Below are positions 42,601 to 51,014 of a stretch of 64,000 nucleotides of DNA, piece by piece. Origin of the DNA: Flammeovirga sp. SJP92 (GTDB lineage: Bacteria; Bacteroidota; Bacteroidia; Cytophagales; Flammeovirgaceae); assembly GCF_001583495.1 (NCBI RefSeq), contig NZ_LQAQ01000100.1, forward strand, positions 62,001 through 126,000, written 5' to 3'. The translations under genes and the position numbers were made by a program. The first letter of the stretch is position 1, and each line of letters opens with the position of its first letter. The notes beneath the pieces are model-generated. The model was not told the DNA's origin, made no database searches, and saw only the letters and a program-made list of their open reading frames with translations.

Positions 42601-45600
42601 TGAATACAAGACAATCACCTAAAAGATATTTAAATAAACTCGTCCTGATTAAAAGTGCGGGTTTTGATTATGCTGAAGTGGATCTTGGAGGAAATGTTCA
42701 CTTTGTGGGATCCAATGGTTTTGGTAAAACAACAGCATTAAGAGCCGTTTTATTCTTTTATCACGCCACTTCTGAAAAAAGGGAGTTGGGGATCAAAGAA
42801 CAGCAAATGTCTTTTTCTGAATATTACTTTCAAGACCTCAATGCACGTCTGATTTATGAAATTCAGACACCAAGAGGAAAGCATTTACTGACAGTGTATA
42901 AATCAGGAGGTCGTTTGAGATTCCGATTTATCGATGCTTCTTACAACAAAGATTTATTTATCAAAGACCGAAAAGCATGTACGCATGATGAGGTTGTTGA
43001 GAACTTAGAAAAAGCAGAAATTCCTTTCTCAGATGAGATCAGAAGGTTTGCGGATTTAAGAAAAGTGATCTATGGTGTAAGCAAATACAATACACAATTC
43101 AGCCTATTAAAACCATCTGCAGGTGTAAAAAGCCATCACGTAGAAGGTATTCCGAAGGCGATTACCAACATCTTTAGAAGTTCTGGCTTAAAGTCAGATT
43201 ACATCAAAAGAGCGATTGGCGAAGCGGCCTCTGCAGATTATGAAATGCAACCTATTTCTCTGGAGACGATTGCCAATTTCATTCATGAGTTTGATGATCA
43301 GTTAACCGACTTTGAAGACTTCGAAAGAAATAAAGGTAATGCTGAGGAAATCGTTTCATTAGAAGCTGAAATCACTCAACAGCAAGATTACCAACAACGC
43401 CTCGCCAAGCAGATTGGTGGTGGAGTTGCTTTAGCAGAAAAACACTTAGCCGACAGTGAAAAACTCTTAGCAGAAATGCAGAAAGAGGAAAATGAAATGA
43501 AGGCGAAGTACGAGAAAGCAGAAACCAACTATCAAGAGAAAACGGCTGAAGTCAATCAAGAATTAGGGGAGATTAAAGCGACCTTAAAGGAGATTGAAAG
43601 AAGAGAAAAGGAATATGAATCCATCAATATCGGTGGGGAAACATTCTCAATTGAGCAGGTTGTAGACTTGGTAGCGGAAGAACCACGTTTGAAAGATCAG
43701 TTGATTTATCAGCAGGAGATCAAGCAAATGTTGGTGGCGAAAACTGCTGAAGTGGAACGTTTGATTTCTGATCAAAAAGCGTCACTAGAGCAGAAGTTTA
43801 CCTCAAGAAAAGGGGAGTTCAATGAGCAGAAGCAATTACTCAAAGAGCAATTACACCTTCAGAAAGAAAAACTTCAAAGCGAAAAACAGGAGAAGTTAGA
43901 GGAAGTAAGAACCAAGTTCTTTACGCAGGAAGGAGAATACAGAACAGAATTAGATCAACTAAAAGAAGCGAAAACGAGAGCGGATGTTGCTTTGGAAATG
44001 GAGCAAGACAAAGATTTCGCAAAGAACCTTTTAGTAGAAAATAATACCCTGAGATTTAAACTTTCATCTTCTATCAAAGAAAATAAACACACTTTGGTAG
44101 AGACAGAAAACACGATTAAAAACACCAAAGAACGTAAGCGATTAGAAGAGCAGATTATCCGTAATGAAGCGAGAAATCAGCAAATCGAATTGGAACGTCA
44201 GGTGAAGATCGCTTCTGATGAGGTGGAAGAATGGAAAGTTCGTCAAGAGAACTATGAAGGTACATTCCGTGAATTCTTAGATCAAAATAAATCAGATTGG
44301 GCTGAAAATATCGGTAAAGTTTGTGATGAAGAATTGCTTTCTAGAAAAGATTTAGAACCTTCACTTTTAGAAGGGGAATCTTTCTATGGAGTGAAATTGG
44401 ACATCGCTTCACTGACTTCAAAAGTGACGGCTACTGATCATATTTCATCAACTTATGAAGCTAAAAAAGAAGCATTGGCGAAAGCTGAAAGTGATTTAGC
44501 GGAATTGGATGAAGTGATTGATAAGAAAGTTGAAAAGCTATTAGGAAACTATAGCAAGAAACTCGCAAAGCTGGAGCAAACGCTTTCAGACCTTTCTTCA
44601 GAAATTGTCAATCAGGAAAAAGAACTAAAAGAAGCAAGAGAGCAGGAAGCCTCAATCATCGAAAAAGGAAACACTCTGAAAGAGGAAGCCTTGGTAGATT
44701 TGAGAAGAAAGCTGAGAATTGCTCAAGAATCTTGTGATACTTTAGAAGGAAAACTAGCGGACTTAAAAGATGACCGTTGGGCACAAGAACGTGAGATTTC
44801 TGATATTTTCAACTCTAAAATCAATGCTTTAAAAGAAGAGATTGATGGAAAGCTAGCGAAGTTAGAGAAAGAATGGTCGGCATATCAAGGAGATCACGAT
44901 AAACGTATTACTGCACTTGAAGAAGAGCGTAAAGGTTTATTGGAGGAAAAAGGTATTGATACCGATAAGTTAGCAGAGGTTGAGGAAGAAATTACAATTC
45001 TAAATCACAAACTGAAACAGGTTGAGGAAGCTCAAATTGTAAAAAGAGGGTACGAAAAAGACAAAACGTACTATTTGGACAAAGCAGAGGAGACAAGAAG
45101 TAGAAAGAAATTCCAAGATCGAGAGCTAGAAAAACTTAAAGAAGAATACGACAAAGCAGTTGAGGAATACGAAGAACAACTCAACTACTTGGATGATAAA
45201 AGAGATGCTTACCGCAGAACGAAAGATCATTCCAATCATCTTTTAAAACAATTCAAAGCGGCAAGAGAAGAAGACGAACAAGCCTACGAACGTCTTCAAA
45301 AATACTTTGATGAAGGTGTTGAAAACCTCAATGAAGCAGAAATCAACGACAGCGATTTATCTTTCTTATTGACAGAACTAAGAAAGTCATTAAAAGAAAA
45401 AGCACGTTTGGTTTCTACCTTTAAATCAAAAGGACAAATCTTTACAGGTGTCTTCAGAAGAGACAATCATTTGAAGATTCCAGCACTTTTCGCTCAATCG
45501 ACTTTGCAAGAATTTATTTACTTGGCGAAGAAAGTCCTTCCGAGTTTATTGGATGGAGAGCGATTGTCACACATGAGGGATCAATTAGAGAAACAGCATA

Positions 45601-46319
45601 GAGAAATCATTAGTGCTGTTGCTCGTCAAGTGAAAGACCTTTCGGATACTTCAGATTTGATTAAGAAGATTGTCAAAGACATCAATAATGGGTTTGCGAA
45701 AAGTAACTTCGTGGGTGTAGTGAAGTCCATCGAATTGGAATACAATGAGAACAATACGCCATTGTTGACCACTTTAAAGAAAATCTACAAGCTCAATGAG
45801 AATGTATCATTCTCAGATCAAGGCGATATCTTTAAGGTCAATGTCAACTCTTCAGCAAAAGATTCTCGTTATTCAGTTCAGTTGTTGAAAGACCTTCGTA
45901 GAGTAATTAAAGAAAACGCTCAAAAGCAGATCACATTGGAAGATACTTTTATGTTACGCTTTAGGGTCATCGAAAATAATAACGATACAGGTTGGGTAGA
46001 GAAGTTGTCTAATGTAGGTTCGGAAGGTACGGACGTGTTGGTGAAGTCGATGATTTACATTACGCTCTTGACTGTATTCCAAGAGAACGCTTACAAAGAA
46101 CAAGAGGATTACTTCGTACACTGCGTGATTGATGAGGTGGGTAAATTATCAGATCGTTACCTAAGAGATCTGATCCATTATACCAACTCCAAAAATATCC
46201 GCTTGATCTTCGGTTCACCAAACGAAAATGATCCATCGATTTACGATCACGTATTGAAATTGGAAAGAAATTCTAAGACAAATAAAGCAAGCGTTGTGAA
46301 GCTTGTGAGTGAGATATAG
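42600..46319 (+). CDS. MksB/JetC/MukB-like SMC-type ATPase
   Basis: 1239 residues. Walker A GSNGFGKTTA is at residues 37-46 after an N-terminal strand typical of SMC/Rad50 heads. A Glu/Lys-rich coiled coil fills roughly 240-1010, broken by a short non-coiled hinge-like segment. The C-terminal head has Walker B HCVIDEVGKL, with catalytic Asp1178-Glu1179, and a preceding signature-like segment SNVGSEGTD (1137-1145) rather than the usual LSGGE. It would form ATP-driven loops with the two upstream proteins, as MukBEF or Wadjet do. No JetD nuclease gene follows. A terminator lies right after the stop codon. Confidence 0.78.
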   Translation: MNTRQSPKRYLNKLVLIKSAGFDYAEVDLGGNVHFVGSNGFGKTTALRAVLFFYHATSEKRELGIKEQQMSFSEYYFQDLNARLIYEIQTPRGKHLLTVYKSGGRLRFRFIDASYNKDLFIKDRKACTHDEVVENLEKAEIPFSDEIRRFADLRKVIYGVSKYNTQFSLLKPSAGVKSHHVEGIPKAITNIFRSSGLKSDYIKRAIGEAASADYEMQPISLETIANFIHEFDDQLTDFEDFERNKGNAEEIVSLEAEITQQQDYQQRLAKQIGGGVALAEKHLADSEKLLAEMQKEENEMKAKYEKAETNYQEKTAEVNQELGEIKATLKEIERREKEYESINIGGETFSIEQVVDLVAEEPRLKDQLIYQQEIKQMLVAKTAEVERLISDQKASLEQKFTSRKGEFNEQKQLLKEQLHLQKEKLQSEKQEKLEEVRTKFFTQEGEYRTELDQLKEAKTRADVALEMEQDKDFAKNLLVENNTLRFKLSSSIKENKHTLVETENTIKNTKERKRLEEQIIRNEARNQQIELERQVKIASDEVEEWKVRQENYEGTFREFLDQNKSDWAENIGKVCDEELLSRKDLEPSLLEGESFYGVKLDIASLTSKVTATDHISSTYEAKKEALAKAESDLAELDEVIDKKVEKLLGNYSKKLAKLEQTLSDLSSEIVNQEKELKEAREQEASIIEKGNTLKEEALVDLRRKLRIAQESCDTLEGKLADLKDDRWAQEREISDIFNSKINALKEEIDGKLAKLEKEWSAYQGDHDKRITALEEERKGLLEEKGIDTDKLAEVEEEITILNHKLKQVEEAQIVKRGYEKDKTYYLDKAEETRSRKKFQDRELEKLKEEYDKAVEEYEEQLNYLDDKRDAYRRTKDHSNHLLKQFKAAREEDEQAYERLQKYFDEGVENLNEAEINDSDLSFLLTELRKSLKEKARLVSTFKSKGQIFTGVFRRDNHLKIPALFAQSTLQEFIYLAKKVLPSLLDGERLSHMRDQLEKQHREIISAVARQVKDLSDTSDLIKKIVKDINNGFAKSNFVGVVKSIELEYNENNTPLLTTLKKIYKLNENVSFSDQGDIFKVNVNSSAKDSRYSVQLLKDLRRVIKENAQKQITLEDTFMLRFRVIENNNDTGWVEKLSNVGSEGTDVLVKSMIYITLLTVFQENAYKEQEDYFVHCVIDEVGKLSDRYLRDLIHYTNSKNIRLIFGSPNENDPSIYDHVLKLERNSKTNKASVVKLVSEI

Positions 46320-46321
46320 AG

Positions 46322-46357
46322 AAAAGCCTCTTGCTGATACAGTGAGAGGCTTTTTTG
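46322..46357 (+). terminator. Terminator of the SMC operon
   Basis: AAAGCCTCT pairs with AGAGGCTTT across a 13-base loop and is followed by T, closing the operon after three genes. Confidence 0.85.
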
Positions 46358-46485
46358 TACATGAATGAGGGGAGAATAATAAGTATAGAAGCAATCGTAG
46401 ATACGTTTTATCTTCTTTTATAAATACTTACTACTCATGCTGGATACTGTTCAATTCGCGATTTAAAGGGAGAAGAAATTTTGAA

Positions 46486-46547
46486 ATAAGGGGGGTATAA
46501 TTTCGAATCCGAAGAAAAAAAACTTATTCGCCCCTATAAGGGGGATT
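46486..46547 (+). promoter_or_regulatory. Paired ATAAGGGGG repeats upstream of the sensor phosphatase
   Basis: ATAAGGGGGGT at 46486 and ATAAGGGGGAT at 46536 are direct repeats exactly 50 bases apart, and the second is preceded by CCCCT to make CCCCTATAAGGGG. These G-runs stand out in AT-rich DNA about 100-150 bases before the start codon and may bind a regulator. Confidence 0.4.
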
Positions 46548-46641
46548 AAAACCATAACTTTTTATTACACTATTAAATTATTATACGCACTTTGTTCAAC
46601 AAATACTAACAAAGATTTTTTAAATACTCTTATTAAAGGAA

Positions 46642-49600
46642 ATGAAATTAACTAGAATAAAATTATTAGCTCTCGTAACTATTATTCTAACTGCGCTTGG
46701 TTTTTCTTCTTACAAAAAAGTAGATGTAGGTAAAGATTCACTCGCCTTTTTTACTACATCAAACCTCGTCAAGATAGGCTATAGAGTTTTTATCCCAGTG
46801 GAATATCACAGCTCAAAAAAGCAATTTATCAACATTGCTGTGAAGGATAAAGATAACAACACTATAGGTTACGGAAGGCAAGACGCACAATTAGGAAAGA
46901 ATATTACGTTCGTGCCTGTTCAGGTAAAAAATAACCTGAAAGAAAATAAAGGGTATTACATTGAATGCTTTTATACTGAGCCGAATAAGAAATGGGCTCA
47001 AAATAAATTAGTCCGCAAGTATGTTATTGCGAAGAAAAAAATTCCTTTCCACTTAAGGCAAAGTAATCTTTTCGATCAAAAAAAATGGGATCATTTAGAA
47101 GGCGATGTTATTACAAATACAGAAGAGAGTTCTTTTTATTTGAAAATGAAAGGAAAAGCATCTGCCTCTAAGAAAGTACCGATTTTACCCCACAAATATT
47201 ATCAAGTTACTTTTAATGCCACCAATCATAATACGGCATCAAAAGCTCTTGTTTCTTTAAGAGGTGCTCAACTTGATAATTTACATATAGAGATCGATCA
47301 ATCGGAAGATCAGCAATATGCTCTTGTTTTTAAATCAACAAACAATGAGGTCAAAGGAATTGATGTTGTTGCCTTTACAGAAGAGGGTGGATCGATTGAA
47401 ATCAATAATATGGCGGTAACTCCCGTTGCCGATCAGTGGGTAAAAAGAATAGGATTTTATCAACAACAACCTTCCATCAGTTCATTGAAGTTTTTTGAAC
47501 AGATAACAACCAACAATGGCCTTTCTCAAAACTCTATTCCTACAATTTTTCAGGATCACCAAGGTTTTATGTGGTTTGGCACTTATGATGGACTCAACAA
47601 ATACGATGGTTATAGTTTTAAGGTTTATAAAAAAGACAATCAAGGCTCTTCCAAATCATCGATCAGCAGTAATCTGATTTATGCGATTGATGAAGATATA
47701 GACGGCAACCTTTGGGTAGGAACATCAGGAGGAGGACTTAATATGTTCAATAAGGCATTGCAAGAGTTTGTGGTGTATAAGAACGACCCTGAAGATCCGA
47801 ATAGTATCACAAGTGATCATATCACAGATTTACTGATTGATTCGAAAAATAGATTATGGATCACTCACTCTAAGGGTATAGATTTATTGGATTTAAATCT
47901 TCCAATAGAAAAAAGAAGTTTTAGGTCCATTAATCTTCATGCAAGTGATAAATATCCAAAGAAAGTGTCATGTGTTTATGAGTCAAAAGCTGGAGAATTA
48001 TGGTTTGGTGGTAGTGCTACAGCCTTGTATCGCTTAAAAAGCGAGCTGAATGGAGATTTTGTCTTCGAAACTTATAAGGCAACAGGATTGGTCAGTGATA
48101 TTGAGGAAGATAAAAACGGAAGACTTTTGCTGGGAACTAATGCGGGTCTTAATTATGAGTTTAAAGATAAAGAAACAGGTAAATCCTACTTTTCAGTACT
48201 TGCTTATGGAGGTGTCAATGATTTAGAATTTACCAATGACAAAGAAGTACTGTGGATAGCAACTCGCGAAGGGTTGGTGGAGATGGATTATGATGAAAAG
48301 GGAAATTTAAAGTTTAAAGCAAAATATAAGGAGAACATTTACAATGAACATAGCCTAAACAATAGTGATATTTTTAAGCTTTATAAAGACAAGCAAGGTA
48401 CGTTGTGGATTGGTACAGTAGAAGGTGGGGTTAATAAATTGGATGTTTACCGCAAACCATTCTTCCACATCAAAAAAGTAGGAACGAAAGGCAGTTTACT
48501 CGCCAATGCTACACGTGGTTTACTGGGAGATAGTAAAGGCGGTCTTTGGGCAGGAACAGGAACGAAAGGATTAAACTACTTACCTCCGAATCAAAATTAT
48601 GATCAATTCCAGCATTTTGAAGAAATCAATAAGGTTTATGCCATCATTGAAGCAGAGTGTATTGGGAAGAAAAAGATCTTGATTGGTTCACGTGGAGGAT
48701 TATTTGTGACAGACCTTAATGCTGATAAAAATATTCCATTGGCTGAAAGAGTACATAAAGTGGAATATGATTTTTCATCGATTATGACACTCTTTCAAGA
48801 CAGCAGAGGTTTAGTTTGGGTGGGAAGCTACGGCAAAGGTTTGTTCAGAATGAATGATAATTTAGATCTTACAGCTGTTGTACAATTGCCCACTACACAA
48901 CAAGAAGGACAGTTGAATAGTGAGATCATAAGAAGTATTCAAGAGGACAGCTTTGGTAATATTTGGGTAGGTACAGCGAGTGGTTTGAATAAAATTCCAG
49001 TAGATCAAATTTATGAAGACAATCCTCAAGTTGTGGTCTACGAAAATGATATAAATAATAAAAACAGTATCAGTCAGGATTATATCCTAGACTTATTGCC
49101 TACAAAAAATGGAGACCTTTGGGTGGGTACAATGGGTGGAGGCTTGAATAAATTTATAGCGAAAGAAAATAAATTTGTCAGGTTTATAGACGCCAATGGA
49201 TTACCAAATAATACAATTAAAGGTCTTTTGAGTGATGACAAAAATCACATCTGGATTTCCACCAACAATGGTTTATCCAAAATACATGAAGAGACATTTG
49301 AAATAACGAATTACGACCGTAGTGATGGATTGCAAGGCAATGAATTCCAAGACCTCTCTAAATCGAAAACCAAGGACGGTTTTATGCTATTTGGCGGAGT
49401 GAATGGTATCACTATGTTTGAACCGGATAAAATCAAAGAAAACACTTTTGTTCCGTCTGTTGTTTTTACCAATTTTAAACTCTTCAATAAAATTGTACAT
49501 GTTGGAGATTCTGTGAAAGGAGAAGTGATTCTAGAGAAAAATATATCTCTAACCAATTCTTTGGTACTTGATCATGATGAGAAAAACTTCTCACTTGAAT

Positions 49601-50835
49601 TTGCAGCTTTACATTATGCCTCTCCACTTAGAAATAAGTACTCCTATAAATTAATGGGCTTTGACAAGGATTGGTTTGAAGTAACAGCTGAAAATAGATG
49701 GGTAAATTACACCAACCTTGACGCTGGAGAATATACGTTTATGGTACAAGGATCAAACAATGACGGTAAATTCAACCCTGTCATCACGGAAATGAAGATT
49801 AAGATCTTACCTCCATGGTGGGAAACGACGTGGTTTAGACTTATGTCTGCTATTATCTTGATCATATTGGCGATAGCTTTCTATCAATACAAAGTTTATT
49901 CCTATAAAAAGAGTAAGAAATTATTGCAGACATTGGTTAAAGAACGTACGGTTGATCTTCAAAGTGCTCATGATGAAATCATGTCGAATAATGCTAAATT
50001 AGAAGAGCAACATGAAGAATTAGAAATGCAGAGGGAGTCTTTATTGAGAAAGAATGATTTGATTACAGAGACCAATAATAAGCTGATAGATAGTATTCGT
50101 TATGCGAAAACCATTCAAAAAGCCATTCTTCCATCAGAACGTGATTTACGAAAAGCTTTTAAAAATATCTTCAGTTTATACCTTCCGAAAGATCTGGTCT
50201 CTGGTGATTTTGTTTGGTTGCATCAAGAAAAAGCACACACTTATTTTGTGGTGGCAGATTGTACAGGGCATGGCGTACCTGGAGGATTTATGTCAATGAT
50301 TGGCTCATCGATTTTGAATAACTTGATCAGAGAGCAAAAAATGGAGGATGTGAGCAGTATTCTTGATAAACTGCATGATAAAATCTACAATGCTTTCCGT
50401 GATGATGACACCTTCAAGGATGCAGGAATGGATTTGATTATTTGTAAATTCACACCTCAAGGTGGATTGACAATTTTGGAATTTGCAGGAGCCAAAACGC
50501 CTTTATACCATTATGATAATTTCCAGAAAGAAATCACTGTCTACCCTACAACCAAAAAGTCAATTGGCTCTTCAAGAAAAGCAGACCTGAAGTTTGAAAA
50601 ACATATGCTGACCATACTTCCTGATGATAGTATTTATTTAGCTTCTGATGGCTTTGTAGATCAAAATAGAACGGACCGTAAGAAGTTTGGTAAAGTGAGA
50701 TTCTTAGAAATGCTCAACAGCAATTCTGCATTGGACTTTAATACGCAGTTTGAAAATATTCAAAGAGAATTTGAGTTCTTTAAACAAGATGAAGAACAAC
50801 GAGATGACATTACTTTAGTCGGTATTGGATTCTAA
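46642..50835 (+). CDS. Regulator-propeller / Y_Y_Y / SpoIIE sensor phosphatase
   Basis: 1397 residues. A signal or anchor (about 1-22) leads into a beta-rich domain (23-280), then a two-component-regulator propeller from about 290 to 930 with repeats such as LWVGTSGGGLN and DSRGLVWVGSYG. A Y_Y_Y domain follows (about 970-1050), one transmembrane helix (about 1066-1086), a coiled coil, the linker SIRYAKTIQKAILP and a PP2C/SpoIIE domain (GDFVWL, DCTGHGVPGG, EQRDDITLVG). It should sense a ligand outside the inner membrane and dephosphorylate a cytoplasmic phosphoserine protein. The histidine kinase that usually follows Y_Y_Y is replaced here by a phosphatase. Confidence 0.88.
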   Translation: MKLTRIKLLALVTIILTALGFSSYKKVDVGKDSLAFFTTSNLVKIGYRVFIPVEYHSSKKQFINIAVKDKDNNTIGYGRQDAQLGKNITFVPVQVKNNLKENKGYYIECFYTEPNKKWAQNKLVRKYVIAKKKIPFHLRQSNLFDQKKWDHLEGDVITNTEESSFYLKMKGKASASKKVPILPHKYYQVTFNATNHNTASKALVSLRGAQLDNLHIEIDQSEDQQYALVFKSTNNEVKGIDVVAFTEEGGSIEINNMAVTPVADQWVKRIGFYQQQPSISSLKFFEQITTNNGLSQNSIPTIFQDHQGFMWFGTYDGLNKYDGYSFKVYKKDNQGSSKSSISSNLIYAIDEDIDGNLWVGTSGGGLNMFNKALQEFVVYKNDPEDPNSITSDHITDLLIDSKNRLWITHSKGIDLLDLNLPIEKRSFRSINLHASDKYPKKVSCVYESKAGELWFGGSATALYRLKSELNGDFVFETYKATGLVSDIEEDKNGRLLLGTNAGLNYEFKDKETGKSYFSVLAYGGVNDLEFTNDKEVLWIATREGLVEMDYDEKGNLKFKAKYKENIYNEHSLNNSDIFKLYKDKQGTLWIGTVEGGVNKLDVYRKPFFHIKKVGTKGSLLANATRGLLGDSKGGLWAGTGTKGLNYLPPNQNYDQFQHFEEINKVYAIIEAECIGKKKILIGSRGGLFVTDLNADKNIPLAERVHKVEYDFSSIMTLFQDSRGLVWVGSYGKGLFRMNDNLDLTAVVQLPTTQQEGQLNSEIIRSIQEDSFGNIWVGTASGLNKIPVDQIYEDNPQVVVYENDINNKNSISQDYILDLLPTKNGDLWVGTMGGGLNKFIAKENKFVRFIDANGLPNNTIKGLLSDDKNHIWISTNNGLSKIHEETFEITNYDRSDGLQGNEFQDLSKSKTKDGFMLFGGVNGITMFEPDKIKENTFVPSVVFTNFKLFNKIVHVGDSVKGEVILEKNISLTNSLVLDHDEKNFSLEFAALHYASPLRNKYSYKLMGFDKDWFEVTAENRWVNYTNLDAGEYTFMVQGSNNDGKFNPVITEMKIKILPPWWETTWFRLMSAIILIILAIAFYQYKVYSYKKSKKLLQTLVKERTVDLQSAHDEIMSNNAKLEEQHEELEMQRESLLRKNDLITETNNKLIDSIRYAKTIQKAILPSERDLRKAFKNIFSLYLPKDLVSGDFVWLHQEKAHTYFVVADCTGHGVPGGFMSMIGSSILNNLIREQKMEDVSSILDKLHDKIYNAFRDDDTFKDAGMDLIICKFTPQGGLTILEFAGAKTPLYHYDNFQKEITVYPTTKKSIGSSRKADLKFEKHMLTILPDDSIYLASDGFVDQNRTDRKKFGKVRFLEMLNSNSALDFNTQFENIQREFEFFKQDEEQRDDITLVGIGF

Positions 50836-50867
50836 TCCTCCTTTCTAATAATATAAATAAGCAATTA

Positions 50868-50921
50868 CGTAGCAGGCTACGTATCTACTCCCCGTAGATG
50901 CGTAGCCTGCTACGCTTTTTT
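50868..50921 (+). terminator. Long-stem palindrome acting as a terminator
   Basis: A 21-bp stem (50868-50888 with 50894-50914, a single wobble pair), a five-base loop and eight T make an exceptionally strong hairpin after the propeller gene. Its arms carry internal CGTAGCAGGCTACG palindromes, so it may belong to an intergenic repeat family. Confidence 0.85.
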
Positions 50922-51014
50922 TAGTACTACCCAGCGATGGTATTTTGATGCAATCACCTAAACCAAACAGTAATATTGTATCTCTTTTGATCAGTTATAT
51001 AACAGGCAACGTTT

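Noticed and set aside
40820-46319. Complete Wadjet (JetABCD) system
   Set aside because: No JetD/TOPRIM-like gene lies in or next to the operon; a terminator at 46322 ends it.
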